Shown here piece after piece: positions 34,592 to 42,299 of a stretch of 64,000 bases of DNA; position 1 is the stretch's first letter; each line of letters opens with the position of its first letter. A program made the position numbers and the translations under genes. Under the pieces are notes generated by a model, which saw nothing but the letters and a program-made list of their open reading frames with translations, was not told the origin of the DNA and ran no database searches. Where the stretch lies: assembly GCA_963726405.1 (NCBI GenBank), contig CAVSCF010000005.1:434001-498000 (forward strand). The letters run 5' to 3'. The stretch comes from JAOUJD01 sp963726405 (GTDB lineage Bacteria; Pseudomonadota; Gammaproteobacteria; Burkholderiales; Burkholderiaceae_F).

Positions 34592-35536
34592 ATGAAGGGA
34601 AGGTCCCCCTCGCGGCGGCGCCCGGTCGGGCTTGCCTCGCTACGCGGTTTCGAGGCTTCCGCCCGGCTGCTGTCGTTCACGCTCGCCGCCCGGGAACTGA
34701 ACCTGACGCAGTCGTCGATCAGCCGGCAGGTGGCGGCACTCGAACGCCAGCTCGGGCGTCCGCTCTTCGTGCGCCGAACGCGTGCGCTCGAGCTCACTAC
34801 CGCCGGCGGCAAGCTGCTCCACGCGACGCAGCAGGCGCTCGGGCAACTCGACCGCACGGTTGAAACGATCCGGGGCGACGGGCACTCGAACCGGATCACG
34901 CTCGCGACCTACGCGTCGTTTGCCTCGCTCTGGCTGGTCCCGCGGCTCGCCGCGTTCCAGCGCGAGCAGCCCGGGATCGACATCCGGATCGACGCGAGCG
35001 ATCGCCTGGTGGACCTGGACGCCGAAGGCGTCGATCTCGCGATCCGATGGACGAAGCCCGGCAGCGTGCCGCGCGATGCGGTTCAGTTGATCGCCGAGGA
35101 AGTGACGCCCGCCCTGTCGCCGTTGCTGCTCGAGCGCAGCCACGTCCGGCTCGGCGAGCCGAAGGACCTGTTCCGCCTGCCGCTGCTCGAACTCGACGAG
35201 GCGCTGCCCACCTCGGCCGCCAGCGCCTGGTCGCACTGGTTCGAGTTCGCCGGCGTTCGCGCCGCCCCGCCGGCGCCCCGCCTGCTGTTCACGTTCGTCG
35301 ACCAGTCGGTGCAGGCCGCCGTTCGCGGCCAGGGTGTGGTGCTCGGGCGCTCCCCTTTCCTCGAAGACCTCACCGCCAGCGGCGATCTCGTCGCGCCGTT
35401 TCCGAAATTGCGGATGCCGACGGGCTATCGCTACTGGCTGATCGAACGGGAAGCGACGCGCGACGCCCCGCACGTCGCCGCCTTCCGCGCGTGGCTGACC
35501 GCCGAGTTCGAGCGCGGGCCGAACCGGCAGACGTGA
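34592..35536 (+). CDS. LysR family transcriptional regulator, GcvA-like
   Basis: A 314-aa regulator. The N-terminal winged helix-turn-helix covers about residues 12-70 (SFTLAARELNLTQSSISRQVAALERQLG), followed by the periplasmic-binding-like effector domain. The sequence resembles GcvA/AmpR types. Effector and targets are unknown; the divergent DUF2917 gene is the nearest candidate. The ATG chosen lies just after the dyad operator; longer frames are rejected because they cross it. The stop is directly followed by the hairpin array. Confidence 0.9.
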   Translation: MKGRSPSRRRPVGLASLRGFEASARLLSFTLAARELNLTQSSISRQVAALERQLGRPLFVRRTRALELTTAGGKLLHATQQALGQLDRTVETIRGDGHSNRITLATYASFASLWLVPRLAAFQREQPGIDIRIDASDRLVDLDAEGVDLAIRWTKPGSVPRDAVQLIAEEVTPALSPLLLERSHVRLGEPKDLFRLPLLELDEALPTSAASAWSHWFEFAGVRAAPPAPRLLFTFVDQSVQAAVRGQGVVLGRSPFLEDLTASGDLVAPFPKLRMPTGYRYWLIEREATRDAPHVAAFRAWLTAEFERGPNRQT

Positions 35537-35538
35537 GC

Positions 35539-35648
35539 GGCGAAGGTGTACGCGATCGGCTGTGCCGATCGCACGTGCACCTTCGCCGGCACGAGCGCTT
35601 CGCGCTCGCTTGGGTCAGTCGGCCGAGCTTCGGGCGGCCGGGCGCTCG
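35539..35648 (+). repeat. Two-hairpin repeat, copy B
   Basis: Begins 3 bp after the LysR stop. Hairpin I (35539-35588): outer arms CGGCGAAGGTG/CACCTTCGCCG, core GTGTACGCGA, stem TCGGC-TGT-GCCGA, then TCGCACGTGCAC. A small GAGCG-CTTCG-CGCTC hairpin follows at about 35593-35608. Hairpin II (35624-35648): CGAGC/GCTCG arms around TTCGGGCGGCCGGGC. Same core motifs as copies A and C. Confidence 0.85.
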
Positions 35649-35680
35649 ACCGAACCACAAAAGGAACGACACCCACCCTG

Positions 35681-35763
35681 CCCTCCCGCCGCGCGGGAGG
35701 GATTACCGCACGGTACAGAGCTGACTCCGTCGGCACGGCATCGCGGGGAGGGGTGCCGTGCCG
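35681..35763. repeat. Two additional hairpins in the centre of the array
   Basis: CCCTCCCGC/GCGGGAGGG (35681-35689, 35693-35701) and CGGCACGGCA/TGCCGTGCCG (35731-35740, 35754-35763) are perfect 9- and 10-bp stems lying between repeat copies B and C. No coding frame of note is found between 35537 and 35871; the entire 335 bp is occupied by hairpins. Confidence 0.75.
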
Positions 35764-35770
35764 TTGAATA

Positions 35771-35862
35771 CAGGCGAGCGCCCGGCCGCCCGAAGCTCGC
35801 CTGTCTAACTAATCGGAGCGAGTGCACGTGCGAATCCCGACTTCGTCGGGATTCGCGTACAC
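35771..35862 (-). repeat. Two-hairpin repeat, copy C (inverted)
   Basis: Reading on the minus strand: hairpin I (35862-35822) with GTGTACGCGA, stem ATCCCGAC-GAA-GTCGGGAT, then TCGCACGTGCAC; hairpin II (35803-35771) with 9-bp arms CAGGCGAGC/GCTCGCCTG around TTCGGGCGGCCGGGC. It is inverted relative to copy B, so B and C flank the central hairpins. It ends 10 bp from the cyclo-ligase stop codon. Confidence 0.85.
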
Positions 35863-35871
35863 GAGCGACGC

Positions 35872-36423
35872 TTAATACTGTGTGACGTCCGTCAGCACGA
35901 CGTCCAGTTGCATGTCGTGTGGTTGCGGGGCGATGGTGTCCACGCGCGTTGCGTCGAACGCAATGCCCACCGCCAGAGGCCAGGGCACGAGAGTCGCAAA
36001 AGTGCGGTCGTAGTACCCGCCGCCGTAACCAAGACGGTGGCGCGCGCGGTCGAACCCCACGCAGGGAATGAGCAGGCAGTCGGGCTGCACCACGCGGCCG
36101 TGCGCAGGCACCGGAATGCCGAACGCGCCGGCCTGCACCATGCCGTCCGGACGCCACTGATGAAACTCGAGCGTCTCACCGGCGATGACCGGCAGTGCGG
36201 CCACGCGCCGCGCATCCCCGGCGAGCCAGTCGGCCACGGGGTTGCGCAGATCCGGCTCGCCTCGCACGGGCCAGTAGAACGCCAATGCACGCGCATCGGC
36301 GTGCGCCAGCCACTGCGCAACGCGGGCCTGCAGCGCAGCTTCCTTTGTTGCCCGCTCCGGAAGAGCGGCGCGCAGGGCCAGTAGATCTCCGCGCTGCAAC
36401 TTTCGGGCTTCGGCGCTATCCAA
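35872..36423 (-). CDS. 5-formyltetrahydrofolate cyclo-ligase
   Basis: Converts 5-formyl-THF and ATP to 5,10-methenyl-THF, recycling a folate storage form. The substrate/ATP motif RLGYGGGYYDRTFA (about residues 130-143) and DCLLIPCVGFD are diagnostic. 183 aa is normal. The start is TTG: an in-frame TGA sits immediately upstream and a GGCGGAG ribosome-binding site precedes it. Function links to the nearby metF folate step. In E. coli the orthologue ygfA follows 6S RNA; only about 100 bp are free upstream here, too little for it. Confidence 0.92.
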   Translation of the reverse strand: MDSAEARKLQRGDLLALRAALPERATKEAALQARVAQWLAHADARALAFYWPVRGEPDLRNPVADWLAGDARRVAALPVIAGETLEFHQWRPDGMVQAGAFGIPVPAHGRVVQPDCLLIPCVGFDRARHRLGYGGGYYDRTFATLVPWPLAVGIAFDATRVDTIAPQPHDMQLDVVLTDVTQY

Positions 36424-36526
36424 TCAGCGCTCCGCCCGGGCAACGCCCGGAACACGGCGAAGAATCACGGGACTGCGGTCGCGTTTCGCGGCCCGCCGCA
36501 CTGATCGCATGATCTAATTCGGTCCG

Positions 36527-38560
36527 ATGCTGCCTCGACGATTTGCAGTCTATACGGCCATCGCGCTGACATTCGCGACGACGGTCTCCTGCGCCGCCAC
36601 GACGACGCCCCCCAAGGGCACCACCGCTGCTGCCGAAGCCCCGGTTTCCGCGGACGACCAGGCGTTCCTGGACGCCCGCGATGCCGCGCGCCTCGGCAAC
36701 CGCGATCGGCTCGCGCAACTCGCGCCCAGGCTTGCCGCGCATCCACTGGCGTCGTACGTGGAGTACTGGCAGCTCGTTCCGCGTCTGCGCCAGGACGATC
36801 CCGCGATCCGCGCCGACGTCGCGGCGTTCTTCGCCCGGTATGCCGATAGCTACCTTGCCGACCGGTTGCGGCTCGACTGGGCCATGGCACTCGCCGCACG
36901 CGCCGACTTCACCGGCTTCGATCAGGAAGCGGCAAAGCTCGTATGGGGCCAGGACGACGGTCAACTGCGTTGCTACATCGCACTGTCGCGCTACCGCAGC
37001 GGCGTCGACCAGCAGGCGGAGCTCTTTGCACGCGAAGCGCGCCAGATCCTCGCCAATACGCGCGACTCCGCCGGCGAAGGCTGCCTCGCGCTGACCGAAG
37101 CGCTGCTTGCCGACGGCCGGATTTCCCCCTGGGAGCGCGTCCGCGCGCTGGTCGAACAGAATCAGTTCCCCACCGCGAAACGCATCGGAGCGCGCGCGCT
37201 CGATGCCAACGGCAAGCCCGTTGACCAGAAGTTGCTCGCGCAGGCCATCGATCGGCCATCGGCCTGGCTCACGGCGCACGAGCGCCGTCTGACGCAGGTC
37301 CAGCGCGAACTGGCGACGGTCGCGATCGTCCGCCTGGCGCGCGACAACCCACAGGACGCTGCCGAATACGCCGGAGCGCTGAATCTGCTGCTGACGCCCG
37401 AACAGCGCGGCATCGTCTGGGGGCGCATCGGGCACATGGCCGCGCTTCGGCTGATGCCAGAGGCAAACGAGTGGTACCGGCGCGGCGGCGACCATGTCGG
37501 GATGGGGCCGGACGCCGCGCGCGTCACCGAAGTCCTTGAATGGCAGGTCCGTGCCGCACTGCGGGCGGGTGACTGGAGCGGCGTGAAGCGCGCGATCGAC
37601 CGCATGCCGGCAGCGCTCCGAGACGACGCGACCTGGGTCTACTGGTATGGGCGCGCCCTGGTCCAGGAAGGCCGGCGCGCCGAGGCGCTGGAGCATTACA
37701 GCCGGATCGCCGCGCAGTTCCACTTCTACGGCAAGCTCGCGGCCGAGGAACTGGGCCAGCCGATCCTGCTGCCGGCTCGCGCCGCGCCGCCGGCACCGGA
37801 AGAAGTCGAAGCGCTGCGGCTCAACGCCGGCTTCCAGCGCGCGCTCAAGTTCTACGAACTCGGCCTGCGCGTGGAAGGCCACCGCGAGTGGAACTGGCAA
37901 CTGCGCGGCATGACCGACCGGCAGTTGCTCACGGCCGCCGAGTTCGCGCGCACCCGCGGGCTCCTCGACCGCATGATCAACACCTCGGACCGCACGCAGC
38001 GCGAGTTCGACTTCACGCAGCGTTTCCCGTCGCCCTTCCGCGCCTCCATGACGCAGTATTCCGCGCCGCTGGGCCTCGACGAGAACTGGATCTACGGGCT
38101 GATCCGCCAGGAATCGCGCTTCATCATGGACGCGCGCTCCTCGGTCGGCGCCAGCGGACTGATGCAGCTCATGCCGGCCACCGCGCGCTACGTCGCGCGC
38201 AAGATGAACGTTCCCAACTTCTCGCCGTCGCGCGTGAACGAGCTCGAGGTCAACCTGCAGCTGGGCACCGGTTACCTGAAGATGGTGCTCGACGATCTGG
38301 ACGGATCGATGGTGCTCGCCACCGCCGCTTACAACGCCGGCCCGGGCCGGCCGCGGTCCTGGCGGGCGTCGCTCGCCGGGCCGGTGGAGGGCGCCATCTT
38401 CGCCGAGACGATCCCGTTCAACGAAACGCGGGATTACGTCAAGAAGGTGCTGTCCAACAGCGTCTATTACGCGGCGCTGTCGCAGAACACGGCGCAATCG
38501 CTGAAGGCACGCCTGGGCGTCATCGCGCCGAAAGCCGCGGGCACGAGCGAACTGCCCTAG
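36527..38560 (+). CDS. slt: Soluble lytic murein transglycosylase Slt
   Basis: A 677-aa periplasmic enzyme cleaving peptidoglycan to 1,6-anhydro-muropeptides. The N-terminal signal sequence ends in VSC, compatible with a lipobox. A long alpha-helical superhelical region (about residues 45-480) precedes the C-terminal SLT domain (about 500-620) with the catalytic Glu in LIRQESRF, then GLMQLMPATA and AYNAGPGR. Divergent from the cyclo-ligase gene across 103 bp, which must contain both promoters. Confidence 0.94.
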   Translation: MLPRRFAVYTAIALTFATTVSCAATTTPPKGTTAAAEAPVSADDQAFLDARDAARLGNRDRLAQLAPRLAAHPLASYVEYWQLVPRLRQDDPAIRADVAAFFARYADSYLADRLRLDWAMALAARADFTGFDQEAAKLVWGQDDGQLRCYIALSRYRSGVDQQAELFAREARQILANTRDSAGEGCLALTEALLADGRISPWERVRALVEQNQFPTAKRIGARALDANGKPVDQKLLAQAIDRPSAWLTAHERRLTQVQRELATVAIVRLARDNPQDAAEYAGALNLLLTPEQRGIVWGRIGHMAALRLMPEANEWYRRGGDHVGMGPDAARVTEVLEWQVRAALRAGDWSGVKRAIDRMPAALRDDATWVYWYGRALVQEGRRAEALEHYSRIAAQFHFYGKLAAEELGQPILLPARAAPPAPEEVEALRLNAGFQRALKFYELGLRVEGHREWNWQLRGMTDRQLLTAAEFARTRGLLDRMINTSDRTQREFDFTQRFPSPFRASMTQYSAPLGLDENWIYGLIRQESRFIMDARSSVGASGLMQLMPATARYVARKMNVPNFSPSRVNELEVNLQLGTGYLKMVLDDLDGSMVLATAAYNAGPGRPRSWRASLAGPVEGAIFAETIPFNETRDYVKKVLSNSVYYAALSQNTAQSLKARLGVIAPKAAGTSELP

Positions 38561-38620
38561 CCCGAGCCGTCGCGTGGCGGGCATCGCCTAGAATCGCCGC
38601 ACGCGAAGGGCTGCACAACC

Positions 38621-39580
38621 ATGAACAAGATCCTCGTCATCGGCGGAGCCGGCTTCGTCGGCCGTCACATCGTCGCCCGCCTGGTCGACCGCGGACTGCG
38701 GGCGACCGTCCCCACGCGCCACCGGGCGCGCGCGCGTCACCTGATCATGCTGCCGACCGTCGAGGTCGTCGAAAGCGACGTCAGCCGTGACGACACCCTC
38801 GATCAGTTGCTGCGCGGCCACGATGCGGTCATCAATCTCGTCGGGATCCTCCAGGGATCGCGCGGGACGCCCTATGGACCGGAGTTCGCCCGCGCGCACG
38901 TCGAACTGCCCAGGCGGATCGTGGCCGGCTGCACCCGGGCCGGCATTCGGCGCTACCTGCACATGAGCGCGCTCGGAGCAGACCCGAAGGGTCCCTCGAT
39001 GTACCAGCGCAGCAAGGGCGACGGCGAGGCCGTGGTGCGCGCCTCGTCGCTCGACTGGACGATCTTCCAGCCGTCGGTGATCTTCGGACCGGAAGACCGC
39101 TTCCTGAACACCTTCGCCACGCTCGCCCGCTTCTTCCCCGCCATTCCGATCGGCGGCGCCGACGTGCGCTTCCAGCCCGTGTGGATCGGCGATGTCGCGG
39201 ACGCCTTCGTCCACGCGCTCGACAACCGGCACACCTTCGGCCAGGCGTACGAGCTGGCCGGACCGCGGATCTACACCCTGCGCGAGCTGGTGCAATTCGC
39301 TGCCGCGGCGTCCGGACATCCCCGTCCCGTGGTCGCGCTGCCCGGCGGAGCGGCGCGGCTGCAGGCGCGGCTCATGGAGTTATCGCCTGGAGAGCCATTG
39401 ATGTCCCGCGACAACCTCGACTCGATGAAGGTCGACAACGTGGCCAGCCGGCAGCCCTACGCGCCGGCTCCGGAACTGGGCATCACGCCCACCGCGATGG
39501 AGGCGGAGGCGCCGCGCTATCTCGGCGGGATGACCGTGCGTACGCGCCTGGACGCCTTTCGCGCCCGGGCGCACCGCTGA
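38621..39580 (+). CDS. NDUFA9-like NAD(P)-binding protein (atypical SDR)
   Basis: A 319-aa Rossmann protein with the N-terminal dinucleotide motif GGAGFVGRHI. It belongs to the atypical short-chain dehydrogenase group that includes complex I subunit NDUFA9, where the active-site YxxxK is not conserved as a reductase signature (YQRSKGDGEA is present near residue 128). Function in bacteria is unclear. A TAGAAT -10-like box lies 27 bp before the ATG (38589-38594) without a clear -35. First gene of a run with DUF3144, GST and cca. Confidence 0.82.
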   Translation: MNKILVIGGAGFVGRHIVARLVDRGLRATVPTRHRARARHLIMLPTVEVVESDVSRDDTLDQLLRGHDAVINLVGILQGSRGTPYGPEFARAHVELPRRIVAGCTRAGIRRYLHMSALGADPKGPSMYQRSKGDGEAVVRASSLDWTIFQPSVIFGPEDRFLNTFATLARFFPAIPIGGADVRFQPVWIGDVADAFVHALDNRHTFGQAYELAGPRIYTLRELVQFAAAASGHPRPVVALPGGAARLQARLMELSPGEPLMSRDNLDSMKVDNVASRQPYAPAPELGITPTAMEAEAPRYLGGMTVRTRLDAFRARAHR

Positions 39581-39589
39581 GGATTGGCG

Positions 39590-39883
39590 ATGGCCGAGCG
39601 CAAGTACGAGATTCCGGACGAATTCCTCGAGGCGGCGGACAAGTTCGTCGCGCTCGCGAACGAGATGAGCGAGAACGTCTCGCGCGACTGGGTTCGCGCC
39701 GTGATGATGTACGCGACCTCCCGATACAACGCGTTCACGTGGATCACCGGCGACGAGCAACCGGGTCAGACCTTGGACCAGGCGGCCGCGTACTTCCGTA
39801 GCGAGTACGAGACGATGTTCCGCGAGAACATCAAGGAAATCGAGCCCGTGTATCGCGCGGCGCAGCGGGAGAAGCCGCAATGA
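39590..39883 (+). CDS. DUF3144 family protein
   Basis: A 97-aa acidic helical protein with the family stretch ERKYEIPDEFLEAADKFV and YATSRYNAFTWI. No function known. The ATG follows a GAGGATTG ribosome-binding site; a TTG two codons earlier is less likely. Its stop overlaps the GST start (ATGA). Confidence 0.83.
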   Translation: MAERKYEIPDEFLEAADKFVALANEMSENVSRDWVRAVMMYATSRYNAFTWITGDEQPGQTLDQAAAYFRSEYETMFRENIKEIEPVYRAAQREKPQ

Positions 39884-40527
39884 GCCTGACGCTGGTCATC
39901 GGAAACCGCAACTACTCCTCATGGTCGTTGCGGCCCTGGCTGGCGATGAAGCAGGCGGGCCTCGCGTTTGACGAGGTGCGAGTGCTGCTGAACCGGCCGG
40001 ACACCAGGGAGCAGATCCTCCGCCACTCGCCCAGTGGCCGGGTGCCGTGCCTCGTCGACGGCGCTCTCGCCGTGTGGGACTCGATGGCGATCTGCGAGTA
40101 CGTCAGCGAACGGTACGCAGGAGGCGGCCTCTGGCCGCGCGACGTCGCGCAGCGCGCTCGCGCACGCTCGATCGCCGCCGAGATGCATTCGGGGTTTGCC
40201 GCGCTGCGCACGCACATGCCCATGGACATACGCGCGCGCTACCCGGACCGCGGAGCTGTCGCGGCCGCCCGCCCGGACGTCGGTGCCGACATCGCGCGGA
40301 TCCAGTCGATCTGGACCGATTGCCTCGCCGCGAGCGGCGGACCCTTCCTCTTTGGCGGCTTCTCGATCGCGGACGCGTTCTACGCGCCGGTCGTCACGCG
40401 CTTCCGGACCTATGCGGTGACGCTCCCGACGGGGCTTTCCGCCTATTCCGATGCCGTGTTCGCGTTGCCGGCGATGCAGGATTGGACGGCCGCCGCCGCG
40501 GCCGAACCGGAAACGCTCGACGACTGA
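39880..40527 (+). CDS. Glutathione S-transferase family protein
   Basis: A 215-aa protein with an N-terminal thioredoxin-fold domain (VIGNRNYSSWSLRPWL, containing the Ser expected at the glutathione thiol) and a C-terminal helical domain. Conserved DSMAICEYVSER is the GSH gamma-glutamyl site. Substrate unknown. Coupled to DUF3144 upstream; its TGA shares a base with the cca ATG. Confidence 0.88.
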   Translation: MSLTLVIGNRNYSSWSLRPWLAMKQAGLAFDEVRVLLNRPDTREQILRHSPSGRVPCLVDGALAVWDSMAICEYVSERYAGGGLWPRDVAQRARARSIAAEMHSGFAALRTHMPMDIRARYPDRGAVAAARPDVGADIARIQSIWTDCLAASGGPFLFGGFSIADAFYAPVVTRFRTYAVTLPTGLSAYSDAVFALPAMQDWTAAAAAEPETLDD

Positions 40528-41666
40528 TGCAGATCTTCCGCGTCGGCGGGTGTGTGCGCGATGCGCTGCTCGGCGAGATGCGGAAGGGCGACGGCGCGCC
40601 GGACACGCCGATCCAGACCGATCGTGACTGGGTGGTCGTCGGCGCGACGGCGCAGCAGATGCTCGACCTCGGCTTTCGGCCGGTCGGCAAGGACTTCCCG
40701 GTGTTCCTCCACCCGGACACCCAGGAGGAGTACGCGCTGGCGCGCACCGAGCGGAAGACCGGCCCCGGCTACAAGGGCTTCGAGCCGCACGCGGCGCCGG
40801 ACGTCACGCTCGAGCAGGATCTTGCGCGCCGCGACCTGACCATCAACGCGATGGCGGTGGGCGACGATGGACGCCTGGTCGATCCGTACGGAGGCAGGCG
40901 GGACCTCGAGACGGGCGTGCTGCGCCACGTCAGCCCGTCGTTCGTCGAGGATCCGGTCCGCATCCTGCGTCTCGCGCGGTTCGCCGCCCGCTATCCCGAC
41001 TTCACCGTCGCACCGGAGACCGCCGAACTCATGCGCAGCATGGTCCGCAACGGCGAGGCCGACGCGCTGGTGCCCGAGCGCGTGATGCAGGAGATCTCGC
41101 GCGGGTTGATGGAGAAGAAGCCCTCGCGCATGCTCCGCGTCCTGACGGACTGCGGACTGGTCGGCCGGCTCTACGGCGAACTCGACGATCTCGACGACAC
41201 GGCGGCAGCGCTCGACCGTGCCGCCGAGCGCAACCTGCTGCTGCCCGCTCGCTTTGCCGTGCTCGCCGGCGCCTGCCGGTCCACGCGAGCCGCGGCCGAT
41301 TTCCTGGGCAAGTTGCGCGTGCAGCAGGAAGCGGCGCAACTCGCCCGCCTGCTCGTGGAATTGCGCGATCCCCTGTCCATCGCAACGTCATCCGCGGCGA
41401 TCGTCGAAGTGCTCGAACGCGGTGACGCGTTCCGTCGTCCCGACCGCTTCGAGTTACTGCTGCAGGCCTACGAGGTGTCGCGGCAAGCGACCGCGAAGCG
41501 CTTCCGCCTGGCGATGAAAGCAGCAGGCGCGGTCGACGCCGGCGCGCTCGCCGCCCTGCATCGCGACGATCCAGGCGAGATACCCAAGGCAGTACGCCAG
41601 GCAAGAGTCGTGGCGGTCGGTCGCGCGCTGTACGGAGACGACGCGCTAGAGCAGCCGCGCGAGTAG
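40527..41666 (+). CDS. cca: tRNA CCA nucleotidyltransferase, HD motif missing
   Basis: Adds or repairs the 3' CCA of tRNA. The class II nucleotidyltransferase head is intact: GGCVRD at residues 7-12, the DxD metal site DRDWVVVG (residues 32-39; a ~10-residue insert lies before it), LARRDLTINAMA and EDPVRILRLARFAARY. The C-terminal HD phosphohydrolase region is present in length only partly (379 aa vs 412 in E. coli), and neither the His-containing helix nor the HD pair (CHDLGKG in E. coli) remains; the corresponding place reads LAGACRSTR. The phosphodiesterase/phosphatase side activity is therefore probably lost. ATG overlaps the GST stop by one base. Confidence 0.9.
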   Translation: MQIFRVGGCVRDALLGEMRKGDGAPDTPIQTDRDWVVVGATAQQMLDLGFRPVGKDFPVFLHPDTQEEYALARTERKTGPGYKGFEPHAAPDVTLEQDLARRDLTINAMAVGDDGRLVDPYGGRRDLETGVLRHVSPSFVEDPVRILRLARFAARYPDFTVAPETAELMRSMVRNGEADALVPERVMQEISRGLMEKKPSRMLRVLTDCGLVGRLYGELDDLDDTAAALDRAAERNLLLPARFAVLAGACRSTRAAADFLGKLRVQQEAAQLARLLVELRDPLSIATSSAAIVEVLERGDAFRRPDRFELLLQAYEVSRQATAKRFRLAMKAAGAVDAGALAALHRDDPGEIPKAVRQARVVAVGRALYGDDALEQPRE

Positions 41667-41837
41667 CGTCAGCACCAGCGACAGCAACACCGTGCTGGTG
41701 AACGGCAGGACGACCTCCCGGCCGTTGCGCCGGATGCGCACATCACCCGGCAGACGGCCGATGCCGAGCTTCTGTAGCCAGGGCTGCAACGCCGTCAGGA
41801 TCAGCAGCGCGATGAAGGTGGTGAGCAGCCATTTCAT
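41646..41837 (-). CDS. DUF2905 small membrane protein
   Basis: A 63-aa protein with two hydrophobic helices (residues 2-20 and 42-62) around the conserved loop GRLPGDVRIRRNGREVVLPF. DUF2905 has no known function. Its 3' end overlaps the 3' end of cca by 21 bp on the opposite strand, an unusually deep tail-to-tail overlap. Confidence 0.85.
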   Translation of the reverse strand: MKWLLTTFIALLILTALQPWLQKLGIGRLPGDVRIRRNGREVVLPFTSTVLLSLVLTLLARLL

Positions 41838-41927
41838 GGTGCCCAGTGTACGTGGCGCACCGCTGCCCGCTCGCGCGATCGCCGTCGCGGAGAGGTTCCC
41901 CGCGACCGCTTCCTGCGGACGATCAGG

Positions 41928-42008
41928 CTACTGGGCCGACTTGCTGCCCGACTTCTTCACGGCGTCATTCGTCTTCTGCGCCATTTGAAGATGTTTCCGC
42001 AGCGTCAT
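41928..42008 (-). CDS. Possible 26-codon reading frame overlapping the small secreted protein
   Basis: An ATG overlapping the secreted-protein stop (ATGA) opens a 26-codon frame with plausible composition (MAQKTNDAVKKSGSKSAQ at its end). Lys/Ser-rich ends like this occur in small secreted Thr/Gly proteins, so it might instead be the original C-terminus of the neighbour reached by a frameshift. No independent ribosome-binding site or homology evidence. Confidence 0.25.
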   Translation of the reverse strand: MTLRKHLQMAQKTNDAVKKSGSKSAQ

Positions 42009-42205
42009 CGTCGTCCTGGACGCGAAGCTCTTGACGTCGCTGTCCCTGACGTGGTCCTGGAGCCGACCGCCGTCGTGGACGAGCCGGTGCTGCCAGTGGT
42101 TCCGGTGGTTCCCGTCGTTCCAGTCTGTGCCGAGGCGCCGAAGGCGAGGGCCAGGCCAAGCACCTTTGCGGACAGTGCATTCTTCCGGGTGACCGATGCC
42201 GACAT
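42005..42205 (-). CDS. Small exported protein with GTT repeats
   Basis: A 66-aa product with a signal peptide (about residues 1-27, cleavage after AFGASA) followed by three TGT-type tripeptide units (GTTGTTGTTGST) and a Ser/Thr/Arg-rich end. The ATG has a strong AAAGGAG site seven bases upstream, which supports it as a real gene. Function unknown. In the 42206-42299 gap toward the MidA-like gene stop, a CATGCCC/GGGCATG hairpin (42254-42272) is seen. Confidence 0.62.
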   Translation of the reverse strand: MSASVTRKNALSAKVLGLALAFGASAQTGTTGTTGTTGSTGSSTTAVGSRTTSGTATSRASRPGRR

Positions 42206-42299
42206 CTCGTGCTCCTTTGAAGGTCTGGTGAACCTTGCCTTCACGGCAAACTGCATGCCCTTCGCGGGCATGGGCGGCAAGCGCTAACCGGAAACCTGC

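Noticed and set aside
35539..35862. Integron attC sites
   Set aside because: The bulged stems recall attC folding, but there is no integrase, no R'/R'' core GTT...AAC pair and no cassette array.
35537..35871. 6S RNA next to the 5-FTHF cyclo-ligase gene
   Set aside because: The region lies downstream, not upstream, of the gene and folds as several separate hairpins instead of one long 6S-like stem.
36416..38584. 722-codon open frame opposite slt
   Set aside because: Antisense of a clear lytic transglycosylase; no motif and no ribosome-binding site.
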